This document shows, one piece after another, positions 28,676-38,435 of a DNA stretch of 64,000 nt. The stretch spans positions 1 to 64,000 of the forward strand of contig NZ_BDBD01000016.1 of the NCBI RefSeq assembly GCF_001612805.1. The letters are read 5' to 3'. Positions within the stretch are counted from its first letter, which is position 1, and the number at the start of each line of letters is the position of its first letter. Below the pieces are notes generated by a model, which did no database searches, had not been told where the DNA came from, and was given only the letters and a program-made list of their open reading frames with translations. Position numbers and translations under genes: made by a program. Source of the DNA: Nocardia coubleae NBRC 108252 (GTDB lineage: Bacteria; Actinomycetota; Actinomycetes; Mycobacteriales; Mycobacteriaceae).

Positions 28676-29248
28676 ATGGATGGTGTGGAACCCAGGGAGA
28701 TTACGGATCCGGTGGCGCTCAGGGCGTTGGCGCATCCTTTGCGGCAGCGGATTCTGCGGGCGTTGGCGGAGAAGGGGCCTGCTACGGCTACGGGGTTGGC
28801 GGAGGTGTTGGGGGAGAACACGGGGGCTACCAGTTATCACCTGCGGCAGCTGGCTGAGCACGGGTTCATCGAGGAGGCGCCGGAGCTGGCCAAGGGGAAG
28901 GAGCGGTGGTGGCGGTCGCCGCCGAAGGATCTGCGGTATCGGCTGGACAAGTCGCAGTCGCCGGAGATGCGGGAGCTGCTGGAGGGGTTGGTGGCGCAGC
29001 ACATCGCCGAGGATGTCGAGCTGTTCGGGCGGTTCCAGGCCGAGCGGGACAGGCTCGGCGAGTGGGGTGACGTGATGCCGTTCTCGCGCGGGGCGATCTA
29101 TGCGACGCGCGAGGAGCTCGACGCCTTCTGCGAGGAGTATCTCGCGTTGCTCAAACGCTTTCAGGCCACGCACGCCGAAAAACGACCCGGTGCGCGTCGG
29201 GTGCTGACCCGTTTCATCGCGTTCCCCGCACCCGGAATGGACGAGTAG
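28676..29248 (+). CDS. ArsR-family winged-helix transcriptional regulator
   Basis: 190 residues. The winged-helix domain (about 8-85) has the ArsR/HTH_20 pattern: ITDPVALRALAHPLRQRILR, then TATGLAEVLGENTGATSYHL as the recognition region, then a wing. The long helical C-terminal half (LEGLVAQHIAEDVELFGRFQ) resembles regulators that sense hydrophobic ligands or control stress genes, and no metal-binding CxC motif is seen. It is followed 8 nt later by the hydrolase gene, so the two are likely one operon. A repeat-rich operator lies immediately before the ATG. Confidence 0.88.
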   Translation: MDGVEPREITDPVALRALAHPLRQRILRALAEKGPATATGLAEVLGENTGATSYHLRQLAEHGFIEEAPELAKGKERWWRSPPKDLRYRLDKSQSPEMRELLEGLVAQHIAEDVELFGRFQAERDRLGEWGDVMPFSRGAIYATREELDAFCEEYLALLKRFQATHAEKRPGARRVLTRFIAFPAPGMDE

Positions 29249-29256
29249 GAACCCGC

Positions 29257-30618
29257 ATGATCACCCGAATCATCTTGCTCGCCAGTATGATCGCGGCTCT
29301 CATAGCCTTCGCGCCGACAGCAGGCGCCGACGAGACCACCACCGCCGACATCACCTTCACGCGATCCGACGGCACCACCACCACGGGTACCGTGCACGCC
29401 CCGGTGGGTGCCACCGGGCTGCCGGGAGTCGTTCTCGTGCACGGTTCCGGCGATGGACGCAGCCCTCAATACACGCAGATCGCGACTGCGTTCGCACGTC
29501 AGGGCATCGTCACGCTCCGATACGAGAAGCGAACGGAGGACTACACGCCGGCGCATCGCGACTACTCCCTGCTCGCGGATGACGCCCTCGCGGGTGCTGC
29601 GGCCCTGCGCGAACGACCCGAAGTGGATCCCGCGCGCGTCGGTCTGTGGGGTTTGTCCGAAGGCGGTTGGGTTGCGCCGCTTGCTGCTTCGCGTTCGGAT
29701 GACGTCGCGTTCCTGATCGTCGTCGGTGCGAATGCCGGTGCCCCGGCGGCGCAGCAGGCCTGGGCGAACGAGACCCGGTTCGGGGCTGCGGGTGTGCGCG
29801 GCTCGATGGTCGATACGTTGGGACGCAACGCGATTCGTGTCAGTGCGGCCGCGGGCCTGTTCGCCCAGGCGTACTACGATCCGGTGCCGGTGCTGGAAGC
29901 CATCGGACAGCCGGTGCTCGCCATCTGGGGCGACAAGGACCGGCTCACCCCACCTGGCGACAGCCTGCGGGGGTTCCGCGACGCTTTCGATCGAGTAGGG
30001 AAAACCGACTACACCCTGCGAACGCTGGATGCGCAGCACGGCGCCTTCACGACCACCGACGGTTTCGACAAGGGCGCGGACCTGGCGCCCGGATACCCCG
30101 AACTCGTGGGCGATTGGGTGAAAGGCCTGCCCGGCTCGGCGGGCAAGCACTCGGATGAACCCGCCGCGCAAGCGCATTCGGTGACACCGCTGGCACCACA
30201 GGCATGGTGGGAATCGCCGACGGCGCTGTTGGTCCTCTTCCTCGGCACCGTGCTCACCCTGCTCGGCTACGTGCTCACCGGGTTTGCCAGTGCGTGGCGT
30301 CTGCCTCGAGCCGGAGTCGCACGCGTGCTGGTGACAACAGCCGGGATCGGGATCATCGGCACGATCGCCCAGGTGTTGTACGTGGCGTCGACCAGGGCGA
30401 CCTCGTTCGGCCCGTTGCTGTTCGGCCGCACCCTGCCCTGGCTGACCTTGCAGGTGATCGCGGTGTGTGCGGTGTGCTCGCTCATCTACCTCATCGCCCG
30501 ACGCGGGACCATACTCGATGGCGCGGGGAAGGGTGCGCGCGTCCGATGGATGCTGGTCGTCGTCGGCGGCATCGGATTCACCCTGTGGGCCCTGTACTGG
30601 GGACTGCTGTTGCCCTGA
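29257..30618 (+). CDS. secreted or membrane alpha/beta hydrolase with C-terminal membrane helices
   Basis: 453 residues. Signal peptide 1-24 (cut after AGA), then an alpha/beta hydrolase domain: VLVHGSGDG near residue 60, nucleophile elbow WGLSEGG near 133, acid region WGDKDRLTPP and His region LDAQHGAF. After a linker at about 300-325 come four hydrophobic segments (about 329-450), so the enzyme is probably tethered with its catalytic domain outside. The substrate is unknown. It is co-directional and nearly contiguous with the ArsR-type regulator, which probably controls it. Confidence 0.82.
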   Translation: MITRIILLASMIAALIAFAPTAGADETTTADITFTRSDGTTTTGTVHAPVGATGLPGVVLVHGSGDGRSPQYTQIATAFARQGIVTLRYEKRTEDYTPAHRDYSLLADDALAGAAALRERPEVDPARVGLWGLSEGGWVAPLAASRSDDVAFLIVVGANAGAPAAQQAWANETRFGAAGVRGSMVDTLGRNAIRVSAAAGLFAQAYYDPVPVLEAIGQPVLAIWGDKDRLTPPGDSLRGFRDAFDRVGKTDYTLRTLDAQHGAFTTTDGFDKGADLAPGYPELVGDWVKGLPGSAGKHSDEPAAQAHSVTPLAPQAWWESPTALLVLFLGTVLTLLGYVLTGFASAWRLPRAGVARVLVTTAGIGIIGTIAQVLYVASTRATSFGPLLFGRTLPWLTLQVIAVCAVCSLIYLIARRGTILDGAGKGARVRWMLVVVGGIGFTLWALYWGLLLP

Positions 30619-30677
30619 TGTGTAACAACGCTAACGATATGCCCGACTGCTATATAACGAGCCAAGGGAGATTCCGT

Positions 30678-31046
30678 ATGAGGAAATCAGTGGTCGCGGC
30701 AGTTCGCCTCACAGCCGCCGCAGCGGCGGTGGTGGGGTTCTCGGCTGTTGTCGGTTCCGGCGCCGCGCACGCGGGCCCACAGGACTGTGTGGTCACCCGC
30801 GATCTGGTCGGCGCTTCGGTCAGCTGTCATGACACCGGTGCGCCCGCGAGCCGCGAGTACAGCCTGATCGTCGAATGCTGGGGACTGGCAGGCATTCCGA
30901 ATGCGTTCCCGCTCATGGGAATCGGGCCCTACCGGGGCTCGTGGAGCGGCGCGATCAGCCCGACCGGGCAGGGTGCGGCGTCCTGCATCGGGCCGTACAG
31001 CATCGGCACCGCGACCAACGCGTACGTGGTGGTCTACCGGGAGTGA
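30678..31046 (+). CDS. small secreted cysteine-containing protein
   Basis: 122 residues from ATG 30678, with GGGAG 7 nt upstream. Signal peptide 1-32 with a clear AHA cut site. The mature domain of about 90 residues is Gly/Ser-rich with four Cys (two likely disulfides): QDCVVTRDLVG, SVSCHDTG, VECWGL, AASCIGPY. I do not recognise the family. Nocardial genomes encode many such small exported proteins. It is closed by the 40-bp palindrome downstream. Confidence 0.7.
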   Translation: MRKSVVAAVRLTAAAAAVVGFSAVVGSGAAHAGPQDCVVTRDLVGASVSCHDTGAPASREYSLIVECWGLAGIPNAFPLMGIGPYRGSWSGAISPTGQGAASCIGPYSIGTATNAYVVVYRE

Positions 31047-31060
31047 ACTCGCGACCGACA

Positions 31061-31100
31061 CGGAAAAGGCCCTCGACCACGTGGTCGAGGGCCTTTTCCG
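31061..31100. terminator. 40-bp perfect palindrome, bidirectional terminator
   Basis: Bases 31061-31080 and 31081-31100 are exact reverse complements: CGGAAAAGGCCCTCGACCAC and its complement, meeting at CCAC|GTGG. It lies between two convergent genes (stops at 31046 and 31154). Each arm ends in a T-run on its own strand, so it can stop transcription from both sides. Confidence 0.9.
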
Positions 31101-31153
31101 GTTGGCCCCCTGAGCCGGTCGCCGTTGACCGTGCTCAGGAAGTTCGTGGTCGG

Positions 31154-32239
31154 TCAGCGGGCGGCCTTGCGGGTGCGCGTCGACCGGGAGTGGGCGCTGA
31201 GCAGGACACGGCGCAGGGTGGTGTCGAAGGCTTCGGTGTCTTCGATATTGCTGAGGTGACCGTGCGGCAGGACGTGGAAGTCGGTCAGGTGGCCGGAGCG
31301 GCGCAGGACCTCGACCATGGGCCGTGACATGCGCGGCGGGAGGAGGCGGTCCTGGGCGCTGGCGATCACCGTGGTGGGGACCGTCAGGTTGGCGGTGCCC
31401 GCGGTGAGGTCCATGTCGGCCATGGCCGCGGCGTGCCGGGCGCGGGCGAGCGGACGACACGAGCGGATGATGCCGATCGCGAAATCGATCTCGTCGGCGG
31501 TCGCCTCCGGGGTGAGGATGCGGTAGCGGAACACCTGCTCGGTGAGCCAGCCGCCCGGAATCGGGACCGGCGTGAACAGCACGGTCTCGCTGATCTGCTG
31601 CGGCATCCGGATCGGCGCGCCGAGGATGGTCACGGGGGTGGTGGCCACGGTGAGCTGCTTGTTGAGCAGCGGCAGCAGGTCGGTTTCGGCGCGGATGTCG
31701 GAGTTGGCGGTGTTGGCCAGCAGCACGGCGGCGGCTCGCTCGGTGACCTGCTCGGGGTGATGCTTGGCCCAGGCCTGGATGGTCAGGCCACCCATGCTGT
31801 GACCGGCGAGCACGGCCTGTTCGCCGGGGCGAAGCGTCGCTTCGAGGACGGTGGCGAGGTCGTCGGCGAGGGTGTGCTCGCTGGGGGCCGCGGTGCCGAG
31901 CGTCGATTCGCCGTGGCCGCGCTGGTCGTAGGCGACCACGCGATAGCTGTCGGCGAAGGCGCTGATCTGCGGGTTCCAGTACTCGATGCTGCACGCCCAG
32001 CCGTGGATGAGCACCAGCGTCGGAGCGGTGTCGTCGCCGTAGACGTGCACCCGGAGCTCGGCGCCGTCGGCGGTGGTGACCGGGACGACCCGGTGCGGGG
32101 CGGCGGGGGCGTTGAGCTTCGCGGTGGCGAAACTGCGGGTACGCAGCCCGGCACGGAACTGGGCGGTCAGTGCGCCGGACTCGAAACTCGAGACCGTGGA
32201 ACGCGCTGCCGCGAGCGTCATCATCGACTTCGCAAGCAT
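31154..32239 (-). CDS. alpha/beta hydrolase
   Basis: 361 residues from ATG 32239, chosen for AAAGGAG 7 nt upstream. The N-terminal region (about 1-45) is Ala/Ser-rich and may be a weak membrane-associated helix. The hydrolase core has LVLIHGWACS, AYDQRGHGES, nucleophile elbow AGHSMGG, late acid in ASAQDRLLPP and His in LPHGHLSNIE. This is a complete Ser-Asp-His triad of the lipase/esterase type. The substrate is not known. It converges on the secreted-protein gene across the palindromic terminator. Confidence 0.85.
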   Translation of the reverse strand: MLAKSMMTLAAARSTVSSFESGALTAQFRAGLRTRSFATAKLNAPAAPHRVVPVTTADGAELRVHVYGDDTAPTLVLIHGWACSIEYWNPQISAFADSYRVVAYDQRGHGESTLGTAAPSEHTLADDLATVLEATLRPGEQAVLAGHSMGGLTIQAWAKHHPEQVTERAAAVLLANTANSDIRAETDLLPLLNKQLTVATTPVTILGAPIRMPQQISETVLFTPVPIPGGWLTEQVFRYRILTPEATADEIDFAIGIIRSCRPLARARHAAAMADMDLTAGTANLTVPTTVIASAQDRLLPPRMSRPMVEVLRRSGHLTDFHVLPHGHLSNIEDTEAFDTTLRRVLLSAHSRSTRTRKAAR

Positions 32240-32429
32240 ATCGGCACTCCTTTGTGTCGTAGGCCACCGTACAGTGCGAGCTTGCGTGCTAGCTAGTGTT
32301 AGCGGGTCAGAGTGTCCCATTTGTTGCCGAGTGGGTATCAACACCCGCTTACCTTGTGAAATCGTCCGAAGCGGCCGGGGAATTACAGGCGTTGTGGCGG
32401 CCTCCACCGGGCGCCGTTACCGTAAGAGG

Positions 32430-32885
32430 GTGGACAACGCGCACGTCGCGACCGGGATTTCCGGCGCAGCCGGCACCCCGGCGCCGCCCTGGCGACGGTT
32501 CGCGCCGCCGCTGATCGCCGCTGGTCTCGGGATCGGCACCCTGGCACTGCTGCATTTCCGTGACCCGCACGTGGAGGGTTCCTACGGCCTGTGCCCGGTG
32601 TACGCGATGTTCGGGGTCTACTGCCCCGGTTGCGGCGGGATGCGCGCGATGCACAACCTCACCGACGGCCGCATCATCGATTCCCTGCACAGCAACCTGC
32701 TCGCGCTGCCGCTGACCCTCGCGTTCGCGGCCTTCGTCGTCGACTGGTTCCTGCGCGCCAGACGCGGGCAAGGCTGGCGGTTACCCGGCTTGAGCCCGGT
32801 GACGGTGTGGACCTTCCTCGGCCTGCTCATCGGGTATTCGGTGCTGCGCAACACCCCGTGGGGGACCTGGCTCACGCCCGTCTGA
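32430..32885 (+). CDS. DUF2752 family membrane protein
   Basis: 151 residues. The family signature is clear: LCPVYAMFGVYCPGCGGMRA followed by HNLTDGRIIDS, with two Cys pairs close to a membrane surface. Three to four hydrophobic segments lie at about 29-44, 90-108 and 122-140. Function of the family is unknown. GTG 32430 is close to AGAGG, so the start may shift slightly. Confidence 0.88.
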   Translation: MDNAHVATGISGAAGTPAPPWRRFAPPLIAAGLGIGTLALLHFRDPHVEGSYGLCPVYAMFGVYCPGCGGMRAMHNLTDGRIIDSLHSNLLALPLTLAFAAFVVDWFLRARRGQGWRLPGLSPVTVWTFLGLLIGYSVLRNTPWGTWLTPV

Positions 32886-32923
32886 GGCTGGCGTGCGCCC
32901 GGGTCGACGGGCAATCTGGAACT

Positions 32924-33109
32924 ATGCGCGATTCACTGAAGGACCGGGTCCGGCAGAAGTTGCAGCGTCATCTCGCCGAGGACGGGCCCGACCCCGAGCA
33001 GGACGACAACCGCCACATTTCGGTGGCCGACGATCTGGAAGCACTCGAGATGGTGCCCGCCGACGACCCGCTCGTCGAGGAATTGGCCCAGCGCTACTTG
33101 GTGTTCTGA
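32924..33109 (+). CDS. small acidic hypothetical protein (61 aa)
   Basis: ATG 32924, 61 residues. A basic amphipathic start (MRDSLKDRVRQKLQRHL) is followed by an acidic part (DGPDPEQDDN, DDLEALEMVPADDP) and a hydrophobic C-terminal ELAQRYLVF. Unknown family. It lies 38 bp after the DUF2752 gene, and its stop overlaps the convergent peptidase gene by 16 bp. Confidence 0.55.
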   Translation: MRDSLKDRVRQKLQRHLAEDGPDPEQDDNRHISVADDLEALEMVPADDPLVEELAQRYLVF

Positions 33110-34425
33110 GGCAGCTGCGGCAACGGCTTGGTGCCCAGCCACACCGCGAACAGCCCGCGCAGCGGGGCGACGCTGTAATGACCCGCGAGGTCGACGAAGT
33201 CCTCGGTGGTCACCGACGAATGCCGGTAGCGCGCGGTCCATTCGCGGATGAGCTGGAAGAACAGGTGGTCGCGCAGTTCCAGGCGCAACGCGTGCAGGGT
33301 GAGGGCGCCGCGCTTGTAGACGCGGTCGTCGAACATGTCCGCCGGGCCGGGATCGCCGACGATGATGTCCTGCGGTTGGCGGACGAGGTTCGCGTGCGCG
33401 GCGCGCGCCAGCTGATCGGCGCCCGGCCCGCCCGAGGCCTCCGACCAGAGCCATTCGGCGTAACAGGCGAAGCCTTCGTGCAGCCAGATGTCGCGCCACT
33501 GCCGCAGGGTCAGGCTGTTGCCGAACCACTGGTGTGCCAGTTCGTGGGCGACGAGTCGTTCGGCGCCGCGCCTTCCGTCGCAGTGGTTGGCGCCGAAGAC
33601 GGAGATGCCCTGTGCCTCGATCGGGATGTCGAGGTCGTCGTCGGTGACGACCACGCTGTAGTTCTCGAACGGGTACGGCCCGAATTTCTCGGTGAACAAC
33701 GCCATCATCTGCGGCTGACGCGCGAAGTCGTGCTCGAAGTTCGCGCGCAACCGCGGCGGGACGATCGCCTGCATCGGCACCGGCTCGCCGGGACTGCCCA
33801 CGCGGTACTTGCGGTAGTTGCCGATCTGGATGGTCGCCAGGTAGGTGGCCATCGGTTCGGGTGCCTCGTACACCCAGGTGGTCTGGCTCGCCTTGGCCTG
33901 CTTACGCATCAGGGTGCCGTTGGCCAGCGCGTAGTACGGGCTGTCGGTGGTGATCGAAATGCGGTAGGACGCTTTGGAACTCGGGTGGTCGTCGCAGGGG
34001 AACCACGACGCCGCGCCGTTGGGCTGGCTGGCCACCAGTGAGCCCTCGGTGAGTTCCTCCCAGCCCACCTCGCCCCACGGTCCGCGCACCGGTTTCGGCG
34101 TGCCCGAATAGTGCACGGCGATCTCGAGCACCCCGCCCGCCGGGATCTTCTGCTGCGGAGTGAGCGCCAGCTTGCCGCGCTGATGACTGAACTTCACCGA
34201 CTTGGACCCGTTGACGAACACCTTCGACACCCCGAGCGCGGGGGACAGGTCGAGGGTGAACGACGAACGAACCTCGGTGGTGACCGCGATGATCACCGCA
34301 CGCCCGGCCAGCCGATTGCTGGCCGGTTTGTAGCTCAGCTCCAGCTCGTAGCGCGACACCCGGTAGCCGCGATTGCCGTTCTGTGGGAGGTAGACGTCGA
34401 TCGGGTCCTCGTAGAACGAGCGCAT
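33094..34425 (-). CDS. M1-family zinc metallopeptidase (aminopeptidase-like)
   Basis: 443 residues, the short two-domain form of the M1 family. N-terminal beta-rich domain, then the catalytic core with HELAHQWFGNS and the third zinc ligand in LHEGFACY, 18 residues after the HExxH His, which is the standard M1 spacing. The exopeptidase GxMEN loop is replaced by PIEAQGISVFG. ATG 34425 overlaps the stop of the large NRPS gene (TGATG), so the two are translationally coupled and may act on the same product, for example trimming or degrading it. No signal peptide is seen. Confidence 0.9.
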   Translation of the reverse strand: MRSFYEDPIDVYLPQNGNRGYRVSRYELELSYKPASNRLAGRAVIIAVTTEVRSSFTLDLSPALGVSKVFVNGSKSVKFSHQRGKLALTPQQKIPAGGVLEIAVHYSGTPKPVRGPWGEVGWEELTEGSLVASQPNGAASWFPCDDHPSSKASYRISITTDSPYYALANGTLMRKQAKASQTTWVYEAPEPMATYLATIQIGNYRKYRVGSPGEPVPMQAIVPPRLRANFEHDFARQPQMMALFTEKFGPYPFENYSVVVTDDDLDIPIEAQGISVFGANHCDGRRGAERLVAHELAHQWFGNSLTLRQWRDIWLHEGFACYAEWLWSEASGGPGADQLARAAHANLVRQPQDIIVGDPGPADMFDDRVYKRGALTLHALRLELRDHLFFQLIREWTARYRHSSVTTEDFVDLAGHYSVAPLRGLFAVWLGTKPLPQLPQNTK

Positions 34426-37400
34426 CAACTGGCCCAGGGCGTGATGGGGTTGCCCCACCAGCGGGTCGACGGCGGAACCACGTCGCCGCGCATGACGAGC
34501 GAGGCCGGTCCGATGGTGGCGCCCGCGCCGATGTGGGCGGCGGGCAGGGCGACGCAGTGCGGGCCGAGGGTCGCGCCGGCGTCGAGGGTCACCGTGTCCA
34601 TGGACATGATGCGGTCGTGGAACAGGTGGGTCTGCACCACGCAGCCGCGTTCCACGGTCGCGCCGTCACCGAGTGTCACCAGGTCTGCCTCCGGAAGCCA
34701 ATAGGATTCGCACCATACCCCTCGGCCGATCTTGGCACCGAGTCCGCGCAACCACAGATTCATCACCGGGGTACCCGTGGCGGCCCGGGCGAACCAGGGC
34801 GCGGCGACGGTCTCGACGAACGCGTCCGACACCTCGTTACGCCACACGAACGAGCTCCACAGCGGATGCTCCACCGCCCGGATACGGCCTACCAGAAGCC
34901 ATTTCGCGGCGACGGCGATCATGCCCGCCACCGCGCCCGCCGCCATCAGCACCAGTCCCGACAGCAGCGCCGCGACCAGATAGTCGCTGTGCTGGGCGAT
35001 CAGGGCGAGGGTGAACAGCACGCCGAGGCCGATGGCGAAGGTCACCATCACCGGGATCAGCCGGCAGGTCTCCACGAACGCGCGCGCCAGCTTCAACCGC
35101 AGCGGCGGGTCGAAAGTGCGCGAGGTATCGGAGGATTCGGCCGCGCGACGCAACCGCACGGGCGGGCTGCCCAGCCACGACGACCCGGCCTTCGCCTTGC
35201 TCGGCGCCGCCGACAGCACCGCGACGAGCCCGTTCTTCGGCACCCGGCGACCGGGTGCGGTCATCCCGGAATTGCCGAGGAAGGCGCGCTTTCCGACCTT
35301 GGCCTCGCCGATGCGCAGCCAGCCGCCGCCGAGTTCGTAACTGCCGATCATGGTGTCGTCGGCCAGGAACGCGCCGTCGGCGACCACGGTGAACTTGGGC
35401 AGCAACAGCACCGTCGAGGCTTCGACGTTCTTGCCGATCCGCGCGCCGAGCAGCCGCAACCAGATCGGGGTGAGCAGGCTGGCATACAGCGGGAACAGGA
35501 AGGTTCGGGCCGAGTCCAGCAGGCGTTCGGTGGCCCACACCTGCCAGCCCGTGCGGCTGCGCACCGGGTGGTAGCCCTCGCGCAGGCCGATGCCGAGCAG
35601 GCGGACCGCGATCACCGTCGCCACCGCGTACACACCGAGGCTGAGCAGGGTGGCGACCGGCAGGATCGCGAAGCCGCGCAGGGCGGCGGCGCCGATGGTC
35701 GTCTCCTCGCGCACCCACCAGGCGATGAACGTGCCGCCGACGGCCAGGCCGAGCACCGGCATCGCGGCCAGCGCCATCGACGACAGGCCGAACACGATCA
35801 GCCAGTGCCTGGCGCGCTCGGGGGAGTGGTCGGGCCAGCGGCGCGGTGCCTTACCGGTCTTCGCCGCCGGTGAGCCCGCCCATTCCTGTTCGCCCTTGAC
35901 CTTGCCGGACACGGCCGAACCGGGCGCGATCTCGGCCCGCTTACCGATCTTGGTTCCGGGCAGCAGGATCGACCTGGCGCCGATCACCGCGCCGTCGCCG
36001 ATGGTGATGCCGCCGATGTGCACGCGGTCGCCGTCGACCCAGTAACCGGACAGGTCGACCTCGGGTTCCACGCTCGCGCCGTCACCGAGTTCGAGCATGC
36101 CGGTGACCGGCGGCAGGGAGTGTAGGTCGACGCCCTTGCCGATCTTGGCGCCGAGGGCTCGCGCGAACGGCACCATCAACGGCGCACCCGAAAGACTTTC
36201 GGCGCCACTGGCTTCCGAGAGACGCACGGCCGCCCACAGGCGAAGATGCACCCACGAACCGCGCGGGTAGGTGCCGGGGCGTAACCCGGCGAGCAGCACG
36301 CGGGCACCCGCAACGCACAGTGTCATCCGGCCGATCGGCGAGATGAACAGTACGAAGGCCAGCACGATCCACCACCACGACAGCCGGGGCAACCACGGCA
36401 GCGAACCGGACCAGCCGGCGATCGCCGACACCACCGCCAGCCAGGTGACCCACTGCAAGCCGGTGAGTGTGGTGAGCGGGATGGTGGCCAGTAACTGGGT
36501 GAGCTGTGCGCGCAGGGGAGTCGGTTCCACCACCCGCGCGTCGACGGCGGCGACAGGGGCGCTGCCGTCGAGGAACTGCACCAGCGAACCCAGGCGCGGA
36601 TGATCGTAGAGATCGGCCACCGTGACATGCGGATACCGCTCACGCAGCGCGCCGACCAGCTGGGCGGCCGAGAGCGAACCGCCGCCCACATCGAAGAAGT
36701 CGGTGTCCAGATCGGTGACCTCGGCGCCGAGAATGGCGTCCCACAGTCCCGCGACCCAGGCGGCGGTGCCGCTCAGCCCGTGGTCGGCGGTGTCGTCGGT
36801 ACTCGGCAGCGGCCAGGGCAGAGCATCGCGGTCGACCTTGCCGGAGGTGCGTGTCGGCAGGTCGGCAACCACCGCCAGGCGCGGAACCAACGGTGCCGGA
36901 AGTTGTTCGGCCAGAATCTTTCTGGCCTGCTTGGCGTCGAAGTCGGGTCCGGCGCCGGTGAGGTAGCCGACGAGGATCTTGTTGCCCGCCTTGGTTGTCC
37001 GGATCGCGGCGGCCGCACCGCTCACGCCGGGCAGATGCTGCAGGGCGTTGTCGATCTCGCCGAGTTCGATGCGGCGGCCACCGATCTTGATCTGATCGTC
37101 GGCGCGACCGAGGAAGATCAGGCCCTCGGGGTCGTTGCGCACGAGATCGCCACTGCGATAAGCACGTTCCCAACCGAGCGATGGCAGCGGGGCGTACTTC
37201 TCGGCGTCCTTGGCCGGGTCGAGATAGCGGGCCAGGCCGACACCGCCGATCACGAGTTCGCCGGTTTCGCCCGTCGGTACCGGGTTGCCCTGCGGGTCGA
37301 CCACGGTGAGGTCCCAGCCGTCGAGCGGCAGGCCGATGCGTACGGGCATCTCGCCGGTGAGCAGCGCCGCGCACGCGACGACTGTCGCCTCGGTGGGGCC

Positions 37401-38327
37401 GTAGGTGTTCCACACCTCGCGCTCGGCGCCCGCCAGACGTTCGGCCAGCTCCGGCGGCACGGCCTCGCCGCCGAAGATCAGCAACCGCACCGATTCCAGG
37501 GCATCCGAGGGCCAGGTGGCGGCCAGTGTCGGCACCGTGGAGACGACGCTGATCTCGCGGCGCATCAACCACGGCCCGAGATCGGCGCCGGTGCGGACCA
37601 GGTCGCGCGGGGCGGGAACGAGGCAGGCGCCGTTGCGCCAGGCCAGCCACATCTCCTCGCAGGAGGCGTCGAACGCCACCGACAGGCCGGCCAGCACGCG
37701 GTCGCCGGGGCCGATCGGGGCGTCGCGCAGGAACAACCGGGCCTCGGCGTCGACGAACGCGGCGGCGTTGCGGTGGGTCACCGCAACACCTTTCGGGGTG
37801 CCGGTGGAACCGGAGGTGAAGATGATCCAGGCGTCGTCGGCGGGAGTCGGCAGGGTGTGCGGATCATTGTGACCGTTGCCCGCGACGGCGGTGTCGGACT
37901 CGATGCCCGCGGCGGTCGCGATCGCGCTCACCCGCGCCTCACCGAAGACGAGCCGGGCGCGTTCCTCCGGGTCGTCGGCGTCGACGGGCACGTAGGCGGC
38001 GCCGCAGTAGAGCACCGCGAGAATGGTGACGTACAGCGCGGCGCTGCCCGAGGGCATCCGCACGCCCACCCGGTCGCCCGGGCGGACCCCGGCGTCGGCG
38101 AGCTGGGTCATCCTGGCTTCGATCGCGGCAACCAGCTCCATATAGCTGAGCACGGTCGTGCCGTCGTCGATCGCGGGCGCGTCGGGGTGAGCGAGGGCGG
38201 TGCTGGTGAGAATGTCGACCAGGGTGCGTGGCGGCGCGGCCAGATCGGCGCGCAGCAGCGGATCACGCCGCCGGTTCGCCGGGCCCTCGGTGCGTGGCTC
38301 GAGCATCGTGCTCAGTCCACCTCTCAT
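34425..38327 (-). CDS. Pls/PosA-type membrane nonribosomal peptide synthetase
   Basis: 1300 residues with the architecture of epsilon-poly-L-lysine synthetase relatives. The adenylation domain carries FTSGSTGTPKG (169-180), NTYGPTEATV, YRSGDL, GRADDQIKIGGRRIELGEI and PTRTSGKVDRDAL. A carrier domain with DFFDVGGGSLSAAQL follows (phosphopantetheine Ser near 551). The C-terminal half has about six membrane helices interleaved with acyltransferase-like segments bearing hexapeptide repeats (for example IGDGAVIGARSILLPGTKIG). The A4 motif FDASCEEMW has Glu at the position often linked to basic amino acids. There is no thioesterase domain. It is coupled to an M1 peptidase and preceded by a MarR regulator. 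The product may be a homopoly(amino acid) or short amide, but this is inference. Confidence 0.9.
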   Translation of the reverse strand: MRGGLSTMLEPRTEGPANRRRDPLLRADLAAPPRTLVDILTSTALAHPDAPAIDDGTTVLSYMELVAAIEARMTQLADAGVRPGDRVGVRMPSGSAALYVTILAVLYCGAAYVPVDADDPEERARLVFGEARVSAIATAAGIESDTAVAGNGHNDPHTLPTPADDAWIIFTSGSTGTPKGVAVTHRNAAAFVDAEARLFLRDAPIGPGDRVLAGLSVAFDASCEEMWLAWRNGACLVPAPRDLVRTGADLGPWLMRREISVVSTVPTLAATWPSDALESVRLLIFGGEAVPPELAERLAGAEREVWNTYGPTEATVVACAALLTGEMPVRIGLPLDGWDLTVVDPQGNPVPTGETGELVIGGVGLARYLDPAKDAEKYAPLPSLGWERAYRSGDLVRNDPEGLIFLGRADDQIKIGGRRIELGEIDNALQHLPGVSGAAAAIRTTKAGNKILVGYLTGAGPDFDAKQARKILAEQLPAPLVPRLAVVADLPTRTSGKVDRDALPWPLPSTDDTADHGLSGTAAWVAGLWDAILGAEVTDLDTDFFDVGGGSLSAAQLVGALRERYPHVTVADLYDHPRLGSLVQFLDGSAPVAAVDARVVEPTPLRAQLTQLLATIPLTTLTGLQWVTWLAVVSAIAGWSGSLPWLPRLSWWWIVLAFVLFISPIGRMTLCVAGARVLLAGLRPGTYPRGSWVHLRLWAAVRLSEASGAESLSGAPLMVPFARALGAKIGKGVDLHSLPPVTGMLELGDGASVEPEVDLSGYWVDGDRVHIGGITIGDGAVIGARSILLPGTKIGKRAEIAPGSAVSGKVKGEQEWAGSPAAKTGKAPRRWPDHSPERARHWLIVFGLSSMALAAMPVLGLAVGGTFIAWWVREETTIGAAALRGFAILPVATLLSLGVYAVATVIAVRLLGIGLREGYHPVRSRTGWQVWATERLLDSARTFLFPLYASLLTPIWLRLLGARIGKNVEASTVLLLPKFTVVADGAFLADDTMIGSYELGGGWLRIGEAKVGKRAFLGNSGMTAPGRRVPKNGLVAVLSAAPSKAKAGSSWLGSPPVRLRRAAESSDTSRTFDPPLRLKLARAFVETCRLIPVMVTFAIGLGVLFTLALIAQHSDYLVAALLSGLVLMAAGAVAGMIAVAAKWLLVGRIRAVEHPLWSSFVWRNEVSDAFVETVAAPWFARAATGTPVMNLWLRGLGAKIGRGVWCESYWLPEADLVTLGDGATVERGCVVQTHLFHDRIMSMDTVTLDAGATLGPHCVALPAAHIGAGATIGPASLVMRGDVVPPSTRWWGNPITPWAS

Positions 38328-38435
38328 CGGTTGACCCCCATCGGTGTCTGTTGTTTCACGGTCGGGTTACCGGAGGGCAAACGGGATGGTCACCAGTTGC
38401 CAACGGTACCGGGAGTTGTCGGGCGCGCCCGGCAG

